Source of the DNA: Streptomyces sp. CNQ085
Lineage (GTDB): Bacteria > Actinomycetota > Actinomycetes > Streptomycetales > Streptomycetaceae
Length of the DNA: 46,801 nt
Assembly: GCF_022614595.1 (NCBI RefSeq)
Contig: NZ_JAJFAU010000012.1
Location: forward strand, 9,073-55,873
Direction: 5' to 3'
Positions 9,026 through 18,264 of this stretch are shown in pieces. The translations under genes and the position numbers were made by a program. Within the stretch, counting starts at the first letter, position 1; every line of letters starts with the position of its first letter. The notes under the pieces are model-generated. The model was given only the letters and a program-made list of their open reading frames with translations, searched no databases and was not told the DNA's origin.

Positions 9026-10722
9026 TACTGTGCCGGTGGTTCCTCGGAGGAGTCGGGTTCCGCCTTCGACTCCTCTTCCGGCTCGGGCTGCGTGAGCGCT
9101 GCGTGAGCGGACGGGAGACCACCGGCCGTTCCGCCGCCGGACGAGGCGGCACCGTCCGGACCGGTGACGGCTGCCTCACCGCCGCCCGGCTCGTCGCTCT
9201 CCTCGGCCCGGCCGGTGCCCTCCGGCATGCGGGCACGCGGCACGAGGCGGGCCGCCGCTTCGGCGATGGCCTTGTCCGTCTCCGGCAGGAGGCTGGTGTA
9301 GGTGTCGGCCGTGATCGCGATCGAGGAGTGGCCGAGCATCTCCTGGATGTCCTTCAGGTCCGCTCCGGCGGCGTGGGCCAGCGTCGCGGCACCGTGGCGC
9401 AGGTCGTGCAGGCGGATGGGCGGGAGGCCGATCTCCTCGTACAGCTCGATGAACCGGCGGGTGACGTTGGAGGGGTGGAGCCACTCGCCGTTCTCGCGGA
9501 TGAAGACCCGGCCGGTCTCCACCCAGGCGTCGCCCCACTCCCCGCGCTCCTTCGCCTGGCGCGCACGGTGGAGCTCCAGGGCACGGACGGTCGCGGAGTC
9601 CAGCGCGATGGTGCGTGCGCCGGCGTCGGTCTTGGGGTCGTCCTCGTAGACCTTCCAGCCGTCGACCACGAGCTGTTTGGCCACGGTGATGAGCCCGGTC
9701 TCCAGGTGGGTGTCGGCCCACAGCTGACCGCACGCCTCGCCCCGCCGCAGACCGCGGAACGCGACGAGGTGGAACAGCGCGTAGAGCCGGTCCTTCTCGG
9801 CGTGGTCGAGGAAGGCGCCGGTCTGCTCCGGTGTCCAGACCATGACGGGGGAGGGCCTCTCACCGGTGCGCTTCCAGCGCTCGATGCGCTCCTCGGTCCA
9901 CACCAGGGCCTTGGGCCGCCTGCCCGCCTCCAGCCGTACGTGGGAGGCGGGGTTGAAAGTGATCAACTGCTGCGAGATCGCCGTGTTCAGGGCGGCCCGA
10001 AGCGTGGAGCGGATGCGCTGCAGCGTAGAGGGGCTGACGACCCGGCGGAAGGGCGGCATCTCGGCGATGGCCGCCTTCAACGCCTTCCGCCGCGCCCGGT
10101 TCTCCCGTCCCTTCCAGGGGATCTCGGCGAGATCGCTGATCGCCTTGCGGCGCGCGGCGTTCGCCTCGACGATCTCCACATTGGTCTCGGCGATGGCCTC
10201 GAACATCTCCGACAGGTGGCTGACCCGCAGCCGGTCCAGCCGCAGATGACCGATCCGGGGCTTGAGGTGGACCCGGATGTTGCCCTCGTCGCGGTTGATC
10301 GCACTGCGGCGGCCCTTCTTGCCCGCCAGCCAGGTGTCGAGCCATTCGCCGACGGTGAGCCGACTGGTCAGGTCCAGGCCGTGGTTGAGCTTCCGGCGGA
10401 TCTCCTCGACGTCCGGCAGGGGCGCCTTGTCGTCGGCGACCTGCTCCAGCAGCTCGGCGATCCGCTCGACGTCTTCGGGGTCGTCGGCATCGGGCAGGGC
10501 GAGGAGGGCGCGGACGTGGTCGAGGTCGGTCTGGGCGGCCTTGAGGGTGTCGTAGCCGGCGCGGCTGAAGGAGCGGCGGGCGCCGTCCTCGCGGGGTGGG
10601 AGTTCCTGGCGTATGGAGTAGGTGCCGTGCTTGCGGCCGGCGAGCTTGGGGCACTTCTTGCCGAGCGGTCTGCCGGTGTGGGGATCGCGGCAGTAGCAGC
10701 GGCGGTGGGTGGAGCCCTTCAA
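9025..10722 (-). CDS. int: Tyrosine recombinase (site-specific integrase)
   Basis: Integrates and excises the element at tRNA-Thr. The 565-residue protein has an N-terminal arm-type DNA-binding and core-binding region (SAM-like fold around residues 140-280) and a C-terminal catalytic domain. The active-site residues are visible: Arg in AFRGLRRGEACG near residue 323, HDLRHG near 437, LGHSSIAIT, and the nucleophile Tyr in TADTYTSLLP near 474. The tail after residue 500 is acidic, rich in Gly/Ser/Glu and probably disordered. Its start overlaps the stop of the upstream XRE gene by 4 bases, so regulator and integrase are coupled. It lies 50 bases from attL. Confidence 0.95.
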   Translation of the reverse strand: MKGSTHRRCYCRDPHTGRPLGKKCPKLAGRKHGTYSIRQELPPREDGARRSFSRAGYDTLKAAQTDLDHVRALLALPDADDPEDVERIAELLEQVADDKAPLPDVEEIRRKLNHGLDLTSRLTVGEWLDTWLAGKKGRRSAINRDEGNIRVHLKPRIGHLRLDRLRVSHLSEMFEAIAETNVEIVEANAARRKAISDLAEIPWKGRENRARRKALKAAIAEMPPFRRVVSPSTLQRIRSTLRAALNTAISQQLITFNPASHVRLEAGRRPKALVWTEERIERWKRTGERPSPVMVWTPEQTGAFLDHAEKDRLYALFHLVAFRGLRRGEACGQLWADTHLETGLITVAKQLVVDGWKVYEDDPKTDAGARTIALDSATVRALELHRARQAKERGEWGDAWVETGRVFIRENGEWLHPSNVTRRFIELYEEIGLPPIRLHDLRHGAATLAHAAGADLKDIQEMLGHSSIAITADTYTSLLPETDKAIAEAAARLVPRARMPEGTGRAEESDEPGGGEAAVTGPDGAASSGGGTAGGLPSAHAALTQPEPEEESKAEPDSSEEPPAQ

Positions 10723-11399
10723 GCGGTGTTCCCTTCGGTGGTGTCGGCCTCGGGCGGGTCGACGTCGGAGAGTTCGGGGGGTAGGTCGGGTGGGGTGCCG
10801 CCGCCGTCACGGATGAAGGCGCGGGCCACGCGCAGCCGGTACTTGGCCTGTACGGCGCGTTCGGCGTAGTCGGCCCGGGCCTCCAGGGCTTCCTCCCGCC
10901 GCGTGGGACTGGGGGCGGTCTCCGCCTCCCACCGCTCGCGCTTCTCGCCGTCCAGGGCGGCCAGGGCGGCGCGTTGGTGGTCTGCGTGGGCGCGGAAGGT
11001 GCGGAGCATGGCGTCCTCGACGCCGAAGTCCTCGGACTGGCCGGTGAACCAGCGCATCGCGTCCCAGGTGGGGACGGTGTCCTGGTAGGGGAGTTGCTGG
11101 ACCCGTGGGACGTAGCCGACCGGGTAGAGCAGGCAGACCGGGTAGGTGTTGAGGGCTTTGGCCAGGACCATGACCTCGACCAGGGGCAGGGTGCGGCGGC
11201 GGCCGGACTCCATGTTGGCGATCACATTGCGGGGAATGGGGTAGCCGACCTGCTCGCACCGGTCGGCCAGGTCCTGCGCGCTCCATCCCAGCTCCTTCCT
11301 CCGTCGGCGGACTTCGCCGGCCACGGTGGCCGTGACCTGGTCCGCCCACTCCGGGACGTCGTCCTCGTCATCTCCAGGATCGAAACCGTGCTGTGTCAT
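10719..11399 (-). CDS. XRE-family transcriptional regulator
   Basis: A 226-residue protein with a helix-turn-helix at about residues 25-90 (VAGEVRRRRKELGWSAQDLADRC, then NVIANMESGRRRTLPLVEVMVLAKAL). The remaining two thirds have no obvious domain but contain a helical, charged stretch and a Pro/Asp-rich C-terminus. It is the first gene of a two-gene operon with the integrase (ATGA-type overlap) and is divergent from the excisionase-like gene, so it is well placed to control integration and excision from the 95-base divergent region. This kind of regulator next to int is common on actinomycete integrative elements. Confidence 0.85.
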   Translation of the reverse strand: MTQHGFDPGDDEDDVPEWADQVTATVAGEVRRRRKELGWSAQDLADRCEQVGYPIPRNVIANMESGRRRTLPLVEVMVLAKALNTYPVCLLYPVGYVPRVQQLPYQDTVPTWDAMRWFTGQSEDFGVEDAMLRTFRAHADHQRAALAALDGEKRERWEAETAPSPTRREEALEARADYAERAVQAKYRLRVARAFIRDGGGTPPDLPPELSDVDPPEADTTEGNTA

Positions 11400-11494
11400 G
11401 GAGACACATTAACTTGATGACACTGGATGGTGTGGCCTGGAGCCGGACGTGATGAGCGCGTTCGCCGAGGGCTCAGCCGTGAACGGAGCACCGC

Positions 11495-11725
11495 ATGCGT
11501 GAGACCGCAGCCGCCGAGCAGTCCAAGGGGATGGCACGGGAGGAACTGCTGGCCCTGCCTGCCGCTGTTGACCTGGACACCGGCAACCGGGCGCTGGGGC
11601 TGGGGCGGAGCAAGGGCTACGAGCTGGCCAAGCGGGGCCAGTACCCGTGCAAGGTGCTGCGGCTGGGCAGGAGGTACCGGGTGGTGACCGCGGACCTGCT
11701 CAGCCTGCTGGGCCTGGCGGCGTGA
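11495..11725 (+). CDS. Excisionase-like MerR-type helix-turn-helix protein
   Basis: A 76-residue protein. The segment LPAAVDLDTGNRALGLGRSKGYELAKRGQYPCKVLRLGRRYRVV has the winged-helix pattern of excisionases and AlpA-like proteins (helix, GRSKGYEL recognition helix, then the wing LGRRYRV). It would bend DNA at the att sites to favour excision, or regulate the genes that follow. CGGAG sits 8 bases before the ATG. It is divergent from XRE-int and runs toward the replication/transfer genes. A purely regulatory role is equally possible. Confidence 0.75.
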   Translation: MRETAAAEQSKGMAREELLALPAAVDLDTGNRALGLGRSKGYELAKRGQYPCKVLRLGRRYRVVTADLLSLLGLAA

Positions 11726-11961
11726 CCGCCCGCCCCCGTAACAGACGATTCTGCGTTGAGCTGACACAGAAGCGGTGGACTGTGGCGAGGGCTGGACGTA
11801 GTGTCCGTGTCCCCTCGCCGCAGCCGAGTGCCCGCGAGGAACAGGTGAGCCTCCGGCGGCGCAACGCCGGAGGCTCCGGCAACACCCCTGTACGGCCTGA
11901 AGCGATCGAACCCGGCGGCCAGGGCGCGCAAGCCCGCCACCGCCAGACGAGGAGCTGCCCT

Positions 11962-13275
11962 GTGCAACCTACGCCACCCGGCCCCGCTGCCGCACCCGGC
12001 AAGGCCACCTGGCCACCGGTCGCAGTACCTGGCCGACCCGGCGCCCGCCTTCAGGGCGCACCGGCCGAGGACACCGGTTCCTGCGCCGACCAGGACGCCG
12101 ACCCCTGTGGCCCCGCCCAGGCAGAACAGCCCGACGGACCGGAGGAAGCACCGGAGCCGGAGCCGACGCACGGATCGGAGTTGCTGGGCGAACTACGGGC
12201 GCAGATAGCCCAATTCGTGATCCTGCCTTCGCAGGAAGCGCTGGACGCGGTGACGCTGTGGGTGGCGGCCACGCACCTGCAGCCCGCGTGGCAGCACGCC
12301 CCGCGCCTGGCGGTGGTGGGACCGGCCAAGCGGTGCGGCAAGTCGCGGCTGCTGGACGTGCTGACCGAGACGGTCCACGAGCCGATGCTCACCATCAACA
12401 CCACGCCGGCCGCGGTCTTCCGCTCGATCACCGACGAGCCGCCCACCCTCCTGGTGGACGAGGCCGACACCATCTTCGGCACCCCGAAGCAGGCCGAGAA
12501 GAACGAGGAGATGCGCGGCCTGCTCAACGCCGGACACCAGCGCAACCGCTACGTCACCCGGGTCGTGGGCAACGACCACACACCCCACAAGTTCGCCACC
12601 TTCGCCATGGCGGCCCTCGCGGGGATCGGTGACCTGCCCGACACGATCATGGACCGCTCCGTGGTGGTCCGCATGCGCCGCCGCGCCGAGGGCGAGAGCG
12701 TCAAGCCCTTCCGCTCCCGCCGCGACATCCCGGCCCTGCACGACCTGCGTGACCGTATCGCCGCTTGGGCCCGGCCACTGCTGGACGAGGCCGCGGACCT
12801 GGAACCGGTGATGCCGGTGGAGGACCGCGCCGCCGACACCTGGGAGCCCCTGGTGATCGTCGCCGACCTCGCCGCCGGACCCTGGCCCCGCCGGGCCCGC
12901 GCGGCGTGCGCACGGATGGTCGCCACCGAGGTCGAAGCGGAGGAGGACCAGCCGGGCGGAGCCCGCATCCTGGCCGACATCCGCAGGGTGTTCGCCGCCC
13001 AGCGCGAACCCGACAGCCTGCCCACGGACGAGCTGCTCCACCAGCTCCGCCAGGACGCCGAGAGTCCCTGGGCGGAGTGGGGACGAGGCGGGCTGACCGC
13101 CCGCGACCTGGCAGCCATGCTGCGCGAGTTCGGCATCAAGCCCGGCAACGTCCGCCTCGCCGACGGAACCCAGCGCAAGGGCTACACGCGCAACAAGTTC
13201 CTCGACCCCTGGCGGCGCTACTGCCCCACCGTCCACTCAGTGGACACCGCACCAACCAGCACCACGATGGCCTGA
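11962..13275 (+). CDS. DUF3631 ATPase, probable replication-associated protein
   Basis: A 437-residue protein with a Pro/Gly/Glu-rich N-terminus (1-70) and an ATPase core. Walker A is G120-PAKRCGK-S128, Walker B is LLVDEADTIFG near residues 162-172, and a Sensor-like segment follows (YVTRVVGNDHTPHKFATFAMAALAGIGDLP). The C-terminal domain (residues 250-425) with KGYTRNKFLDPWRRYC matches DUF3631, found on actinobacterial plasmids, integrative elements and phages and usually linked to replication initiation or helicase work. The frame is open from 11647, but the GTG at 11962 has GGAG 7 bases upstream and is the best start. A set of short direct and inverted repeats lies just downstream. Confidence 0.82.
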   Translation: MQPTPPGPAAAPGKATWPPVAVPGRPGARLQGAPAEDTGSCADQDADPCGPAQAEQPDGPEEAPEPEPTHGSELLGELRAQIAQFVILPSQEALDAVTLWVAATHLQPAWQHAPRLAVVGPAKRCGKSRLLDVLTETVHEPMLTINTTPAAVFRSITDEPPTLLVDEADTIFGTPKQAEKNEEMRGLLNAGHQRNRYVTRVVGNDHTPHKFATFAMAALAGIGDLPDTIMDRSVVVRMRRRAEGESVKPFRSRRDIPALHDLRDRIAAWARPLLDEAADLEPVMPVEDRAADTWEPLVIVADLAAGPWPRRARAACARMVATEVEAEEDQPGGARILADIRRVFAAQREPDSLPTDELLHQLRQDAESPWAEWGRGGLTARDLAAMLREFGIKPGNVRLADGTQRKGYTRNKFLDPWRRYCPTVHSVDTAPTSTTMA

Positions 13276-13836
13276 GCCCCGCGTCCCCCGGTTGCCGTCC
13301 CTGCCGTCCCTGCCGTGACATCGCAGGTCAAACGGCATGCGGCCAAGACGGCAACCGGGCCCAAGACGGCAACGCGATCATCATCACCGCGCTGCCTCCG
13401 CCAGGACGCTGCCCAGATCCGTCTTGTGCCGTCCCGAGCGTCCCCGCCGTATCGCCGCAGGTCGTGGCACCGCTGGCCGGGGCGGCACGCTGCGACAGCG
13501 CCGTCCCGGCCGACAGGCAGCACGCAGAGAACCGCCTCTCCTGAGATGAGCCGCGGCTTCCCGGCAGCAGGACCGGCGTACGGCTCCGGCACGCCTCCGG
13601 GACGGAAGGTCGACGCGGCTGCCGTACCCGCCTGACCTGCGCTTGCAACGGCCAAGACGGCCAAGACGGATCACGCGATCACGACCCGAGCCACACCGCA
13701 GGAGCACCCCAGACCCCATGCCCTCCCTTGCGATACCCACCGCACCAGCCGCCGCCCATAGCGGCAACGACATCAGCATCTCCGGACTCCGGATCACCCC
13801 GACGGTGGCGGAGCACACCACGGCGAAGGGCGGTAC
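13276..13836. repeat. Non-coding region with iteron-like repeats
   Basis: A 561-base gap without a convincing gene. GACGGCAAC occurs at 13347-13355 and 13365-13373 within two 13-base copies of CCAAGACGGCAAC, its inverse GTTGCCGTC at 13291-13299, and CCAAGACGG again as a tandem pair at 13652-13669. Each CCAAGACGG pair is followed by GCGATCA (13374-13380 and 13675-13681). Such clusters beside a replication gene and ahead of transfer genes are typical of oriV or oriT, but the function is inferred. Confidence 0.55.
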
Positions 13837-14721
13837 GTGGTGACCCAGCAGACCGCCGAGCGATATGTACTCGTCGCGGCCGGAATCGTCATCGTCGCCC
13901 TCACCGCCGGCGGATTCTGGCTCTCCTACGCACACCTGGCCGAGGTCGCCGGACAGCACGGGCTGGGTGACTCCCCGGCCCGTCGGTGGGCCTGGCCTGC
14001 GACCCTGGACGCCTTCATCGTCGCGGGCGAACTGCTCATGCTCCGTGCGGGACTGCGCCGGGCACCGGACTGGTGGGCCATCGCCCTGACCGCCACCGGA
14101 TCGATCGGCTCCATCGCCCTCAACGTGGCCGGAGTCAGCGGCACGGGCGCCGCCGACACCGTCCCCCTCCTGGACTACGTGGTCGCCGCCGTCCCTCCGA
14201 CCGCCGCGCTGCTGGCCTTCGGCGTCCTGATGCGGCAGATCCACCAGCTCGTCGCCGAGCCCGCCAGCACCCCCGCCGCAACCGCTGAGGCTGTCAGGGG
14301 CGCCGGGATGGAAGCGGACCCGACCGCCGATCCGGTCACCCCTGATCCGAGCTCCAGCCCGGTGCATCAGGCTCTCGGCATGGCCAGGTCCGCCGAGGGA
14401 CTGGCGGATCAGGACACCCCGACGCCCACGGACGTCGCCACGGAGACCGGCACCCCCGACACGTGGACAGCCGAGACGACCGAGGCAGATTCAAGGGGCG
14501 GAGGCAAGAGGACGGGCCGCCCTGCCGGAGCGACCATGGAACAGCTCCTCGCGGTCGCCCGCCCCGCCGTCGCCCAGCACCGCGTCTCACGATCTGTGGT
14601 CGAGCAGGCGGTCCGCTCAGCGGGGCTCCCCCTGGGCAGTACCCGCTTCACCCAGCTCATGCGCCAACTGCGCGCAGAGGAAGCACGATCCCAGGTACGC
14701 AAGCCCCCGGCCGTCGAATGA
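13837..14721 (+). CDS. DUF2637 membrane protein, Spd/transfer type
   Basis: A 294-residue protein. Four hydrophobic helices fill residues about 11-33, 53-72, 79-100 and 111-134, matching DUF2637, a family common on Streptomyces conjugative plasmids and integrative elements and similar to spread (Spd) proteins that move DNA between mycelial compartments. After a disordered Pro/Thr-rich linker, residues 215-285 look like a small helix-turn-helix region (MEQLLAVARPAVAQHRVSRSV and following), so it may also touch DNA. GAAGGG lies 6 bases before the first of two adjacent GTG codons (13837 and 13840). It stands alone before mobC and the relaxase gene. Confidence 0.78.
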   Translation: MVTQQTAERYVLVAAGIVIVALTAGGFWLSYAHLAEVAGQHGLGDSPARRWAWPATLDAFIVAGELLMLRAGLRRAPDWWAIALTATGSIGSIALNVAGVSGTGAADTVPLLDYVVAAVPPTAALLAFGVLMRQIHQLVAEPASTPAATAEAVRGAGMEADPTADPVTPDPSSSPVHQALGMARSAEGLADQDTPTPTDVATETGTPDTWTAETTEADSRGGGKRTGRPAGATMEQLLAVARPAVAQHRVSRSVVEQAVRSAGLPLGSTRFTQLMRQLRAEEARSQVRKPPAVE

Positions 14722-14963
14722 CGCCTGACGCGGTCCGCTGCCCGGTGCCGGATCGGGCAGCGGACCGCACTCACTTCTGCCGACCCCAACCAGCATCGGC
14801 AGAACTCCGCTTCCTTGCAGCGCGGGCCGGTTACCAGCCCACACCCTGTGGATACCGGCCATGCCGCCGCCGCACCCACCGATTCCACCCGCCGCGGCCG
14901 TCGGTCGCCGCCGCCATCCGCCCAGACCCCTCGCCCCAACCAGCAACCATGGAGACGCTGTTC

Positions 14964-15641
14964 ATGACCACCCACCAAAGCCCCGACGGCACCACGCCCA
15001 CCACGGACGGCACTGCGGCGAGCAGGAACTCCCGCCTGACCAACGAGCCGCACCACGGACCCGTCCCCATCCAGCAGGAGGCACCCACGGCCGACCTCGG
15101 GGCAGCAAGTTGTCGGGTTAGGAGTCCTTACCCGGCCTCCGCCCCGGGGGTGGCGGAGGCGTCCGGCGCCGTGGGAGCGCCGGGGTCGGCCGGCCCGGGG
15201 GAGCCGACCGTGGGAGGAGCCGCCGAGCCGTCGCCGAGCGCGCCGCAGCCGCCCACGCCGCGTCGTCGTCTGCGCGAGCACCAGCTACGTGAGCGCCGCG
15301 TGCATCCGCGCTACAGCGACGGCGAGTTCGCCGACCTTGCGAGGGCGGCCGGGGCCAGTGGCATGCAGGTGGGCGGCTACGTTGCCGAGGCGTCGCTGGC
15401 CGCCGCCCGCGCCGACGACCCCGCGGCGGCGGTCGCCGACTACCGCGCCGCGGTCAGAGTGCTGATGGCCGCCAACGGGCAGCTGGGCAGGGTCGGCAGC
15501 AACCTCAACCAGCTCGCCCGGCACCTCAACCAGGACGGCGCCCTGCCCGAGCGGGAGGCGGTCCGCCGCCTCCTGGGCCGCGTCGAGGCGTCGATCGCCG
15601 AGCTGGACACCGCCATCGCCCAGGTGACGGCGGGGCGGTGA
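14964..15641 (+). CDS. mobC: MobC-like relaxosome accessory protein
   Basis: A protein of about 225 residues. The N-terminal half is disordered and rich in Pro, Ala and Gly; the C-terminal half (RVHPRYSDGEFADLARAAGA, then GGYVAEASLAAAR and VGSNLNQLARHLNQ) is the ribbon-helix-helix plus helical arrangement of MobC proteins, which help the relaxase open oriT. The chosen ATG at 14964 has GGAG 9 bases upstream; an ATG at 14949 is possible. The stop is 4 bases before the relaxase GTG, so the two are co-translated. oriT is expected nearby, probably upstream in 14722-14963. Confidence 0.8.
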   Translation: MTTHQSPDGTTPTTDGTAASRNSRLTNEPHHGPVPIQQEAPTADLGAASCRVRSPYPASAPGVAEASGAVGAPGSAGPGEPTVGGAAEPSPSAPQPPTPRRRLREHQLRERRVHPRYSDGEFADLARAAGASGMQVGGYVAEASLAAARADDPAAAVADYRAAVRVLMAANGQLGRVGSNLNQLARHLNQDGALPEREAVRRLLGRVEASIAELDTAIAQVTAGR

Positions 15642-15645
15642 GGCG

Positions 15646-17313
15646 GTGATACCGAAGATCATCCTCGGCAGAGGCAGCACCCGCCGCCTGGTCGCCTACC
15701 TGTTCGGCACGGGCCGGGCGAACGAGCACACCGATCCGCACCTGGTGGCTTCCTGGAACGACTTCGCCCCCGACCCCGGCCGCATCCCGCACCGCGACCC
15801 GAAGACGGTGGAAAGGCAGCTCGCGGCCCAGCTCGACCAGCCGGTGGCCCTGCTGGGCGACCGGGCGCCGAAGACCACCATCTGGCACTGCCCGGTCCGT
15901 GCCGCACCGGAGGACCCGGTCCTCACCGACGCCCAGTGGGCGGACATCGCCCGCCGGATGGTGGCCGCCGCCGGCATCGCCCCCGACGGGGACGGCCAGG
16001 CGTGCCGCTGGGTGGCAGTGCGGCACGCCGAGGACCACATCCACATCGCCGCCACCCTCGTCCGCCAGGACGGCCGCCGCCCCGACCGGGGCCACGACTA
16101 CCGTGCCGTCCAGAGGGAGGCACGGAGGATCGAGGCCGACTACGGGCTTCGGCGCTTGAAGCCCGGGGACGGCACCGCGGCCAAGCGCCCCACCAGCAAG
16201 GAGCACTTCAAGGCCAAACGGCAGGGCCGGGACGCCACCGCGAGGGAGGTCCTGCGCCTGCGGGTCCGCCGCGCGGTGGCCGCCGCCACCGACGAGGCCG
16301 GGTTCTTCGCGCTGCTGGCCGCCTCCGGCGTGGAGGTGCGCCCGAAGGCCGGGCCGTCCGGCGACCTGCTGGGCTACAGCGTCGCCCTGCCCGGCGACAC
16401 CAACGGCCAGGGCGAGCCCGTGTGGTACTCCGGCTCCACCCTGGCCGGCGACCTCTCCCTGCCCCAGGTCCGCCAACGCCTGGGCACCCTCACCCCCGAG
16501 CCGGTACCCGCCCGCCCGGCCGATCCCTGGCACCAGGCTACCGCGGCCACCGAGCGCATCCCCCACCACCTCACCGGCAGCGATGACAGGGTGGCGCAGG
16601 GGCAGCTGGTCGCCCTCGGCGGAGCCTTGGACCTCCTGCCGGTTGCCGCACCGGCCGGTCTGCGGGACGAGCTGGAGCAGGCCGCCGTCGCCTTCGAGCG
16701 CGCCACCCGCTCCCGCATCACCGCGGACCTCGACAGTGCCCGCGCCCTGCGCCGCAGCGTTCAGGCGATCGTGCGCGACCCCGCCCCGGCGGACGGCGCC
16801 GGGCTGGCCATGCTGTTGGACGCCGCGCTCCTCGCCGTGGCCTACGCCAGGCACTGGCACCGCGCCCACCGGCACGCTCAGCAGGAAGCAGCTGCCGAGC
16901 AGACCCTGCTCCACCTCCAGACCGCCTACATACGAATCGCCGGGCCGGTCTTGGACCACTTCGCCCACCGCACCCCCAGCCTCCAGACCAAGCAACGCCT
17001 CGCCCTCCATCTCCAACGGGCGGCCCCCGAGCACGCCGAGCGCATCCTGAACGACCCCGCCTGGGACGCCCTCGCCGCCGTGCTCACCGACGCCGAGACC
17101 ACAGGCCACAACGCCGCCACCCTCCTCGACCAGGCCCTGGGCCAGCGCACCCTGAACGACGCCCGCCACCCTGCCCGCACCCTGACCTGGCGCATCCACC
17201 GCCTCGGCCAACGCCACGCCCCCAGCCCACGAGCCCAAGCAGCCAGAGCACGCACCACCGCGCAGCACCCCGCCGCTCCAGACCCGCAGCCGTCCCGGAC
17301 GCGGTACCGCTGA
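15646..17313 (+). CDS. mobA: Relaxase / mobilization nuclease
   Basis: A 555-residue relaxase that would nick oriT and lead the strand during transfer. The N-terminal domain (1-180) has the MobA/VirD2-type pattern: a Tyr at residue 18 in RLVAYLFGTG and the metal-binding H131-I-H133 in EDHIHIAATLVRQDGR. Residues 185-260 link to a second region that repeats the FFALLAASGVEVRPK pattern, and the C-terminal 250 residues are helical, perhaps for coupling to a secretion channel. With mobC directly upstream this is a complete mobilization pair. The element carries no recognisable coupling protein of its own. Confidence 0.85.
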   Translation: MIPKIILGRGSTRRLVAYLFGTGRANEHTDPHLVASWNDFAPDPGRIPHRDPKTVERQLAAQLDQPVALLGDRAPKTTIWHCPVRAAPEDPVLTDAQWADIARRMVAAAGIAPDGDGQACRWVAVRHAEDHIHIAATLVRQDGRRPDRGHDYRAVQREARRIEADYGLRRLKPGDGTAAKRPTSKEHFKAKRQGRDATAREVLRLRVRRAVAAATDEAGFFALLAASGVEVRPKAGPSGDLLGYSVALPGDTNGQGEPVWYSGSTLAGDLSLPQVRQRLGTLTPEPVPARPADPWHQATAATERIPHHLTGSDDRVAQGQLVALGGALDLLPVAAPAGLRDELEQAAVAFERATRSRITADLDSARALRRSVQAIVRDPAPADGAGLAMLLDAALLAVAYARHWHRAHRHAQQEAAAEQTLLHLQTAYIRIAGPVLDHFAHRTPSLQTKQRLALHLQRAAPEHAERILNDPAWDALAAVLTDAETTGHNAATLLDQALGQRTLNDARHPARTLTWRIHRLGQRHAPSPRAQAARARTTAQHPAAPDPQPSRTRYR

Positions 17314-17406
17314 CCACACCGAGCGGACCGCTGTGCCACGTCTTCCCTTCCGGAGACATGGGAGGCCGGTTCCTTGCTAGCGTCGGACGGCCGCCAAGGA
17401 GGTTCC

Positions 17407-18264
17407 ATGCCATCTTCCGCGCCTGCCGCCGCACAGGCCGACCTGAGAATCGAGCCGGTCGACGCTGTGCTCGACGATGTCGAGCGGTCTCTCCAGACCC
17501 GGCTGGACCGGGACACGCTGGTGTGCAAGCGGCGCTCGCTGGGCGCGCGGACGGACCGGGGCACATGGGTGCGCATCGAGCGACGCCGGATGGAGAAGAT
17601 CGGGAGCCAGGGCTGGAACGGCACCGAGTGCGCGGCCGTCCTGGAGACAGTCGCGCAGCCCCGGTGGCACCGGGCGGTGGTGTGGCGCCAGCCAGACGGT
17701 GCCGCGATGTGGCGGGCGGATGAGACCGATCTGCTGCCCGGCGCGCCGATCGGCACCAGCGTCCTGGCCTCCGACCCCGGGCTGCCGGATGCGTGGTGGC
17801 GGGCGCTGAACGCCTCGCTGGACGCGCTGGCCGCCCACCGCACGAGCCGCGTCGCCACTCCGGACACCGTCACGATCACCCAGCAGGGTGTCACCGAGGC
17901 GGTCCGCCGCTTCCTGCCCGATGGCATCGATACGACGGTGAGCCAGTGGCGGCCCGCGCACGCGGACCTGAACTGGGCGAACATGACCGGTCCGCAGTTC
18001 TGCCTGTTCGACTGGGAGGACTGGGGCATGGCACCCCGAGGGCTGGATGCCGCGTCCCTGTGGGGCAATTCCCTCGCCGTCCCGGCTCTGGCCGAACGCA
18101 TCCGCCAGGAGCGGAGCCGCGACTTGGAGAGCCGGGACGGCAAGCTGATGACCCTGTTCGTCTGCGCGAAGATCCTGGCCCCGGACGCCCACCCCGAGGA
18201 CCCCCGCCTGGAGCCGGCACACCGGACGGCGGCGCGGATCGCGGAGGAACTTCAGGCCCGCTGA
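17407..18264 (+). CDS. APH/choline-kinase-like small-molecule phosphotransferase
   Basis: A 285-residue kinase-like protein. The catalytic loop is H185-A-D187-LNWA-N192 and the metal-binding motif is F201-D202-W203-E204, matching the aminoglycoside phosphotransferase superfamily; a typical N-lobe nucleotide-binding glycine loop is not obvious. The substrate is unknown: it could be a biosynthetic kinase for the neighbouring operon, a self-resistance enzyme or an orphan. The ATG is chosen because a near-perfect AAGGAGG lies 5 bases upstream. It is convergent with the aldo/keto reductase gene, overlapping it by 13 bases, and marks the edge of the metabolic cargo. Confidence 0.75.
   Translation: MPSSAPAAAQADLRIEPVDAVLDDVERSLQTRLDRDTLVCKRRSLGARTDRGTWVRIERRRMEKIGSQGWNGTECAAVLETVAQPRWHRAVVWRQPDGAAMWRADETDLLPGAPIGTSVLASDPGLPDAWWRALNASLDALAAHRTSRVATPDTVTITQQGVTEAVRRFLPDGIDTTVSQWRPAHADLNWANMTGPQFCLFDWEDWGMAPRGLDAASLWGNSLAVPALAERIRQERSRDLESRDGKLMTLFVCAKILAPDAHPEDPRLEPAHRTAARIAEELQAR

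Noticed and set aside
9103..10869. Long plus-strand frame across the integrase
   Set aside because: The minus strand encodes a full tyrosine recombinase with all catalytic residues.
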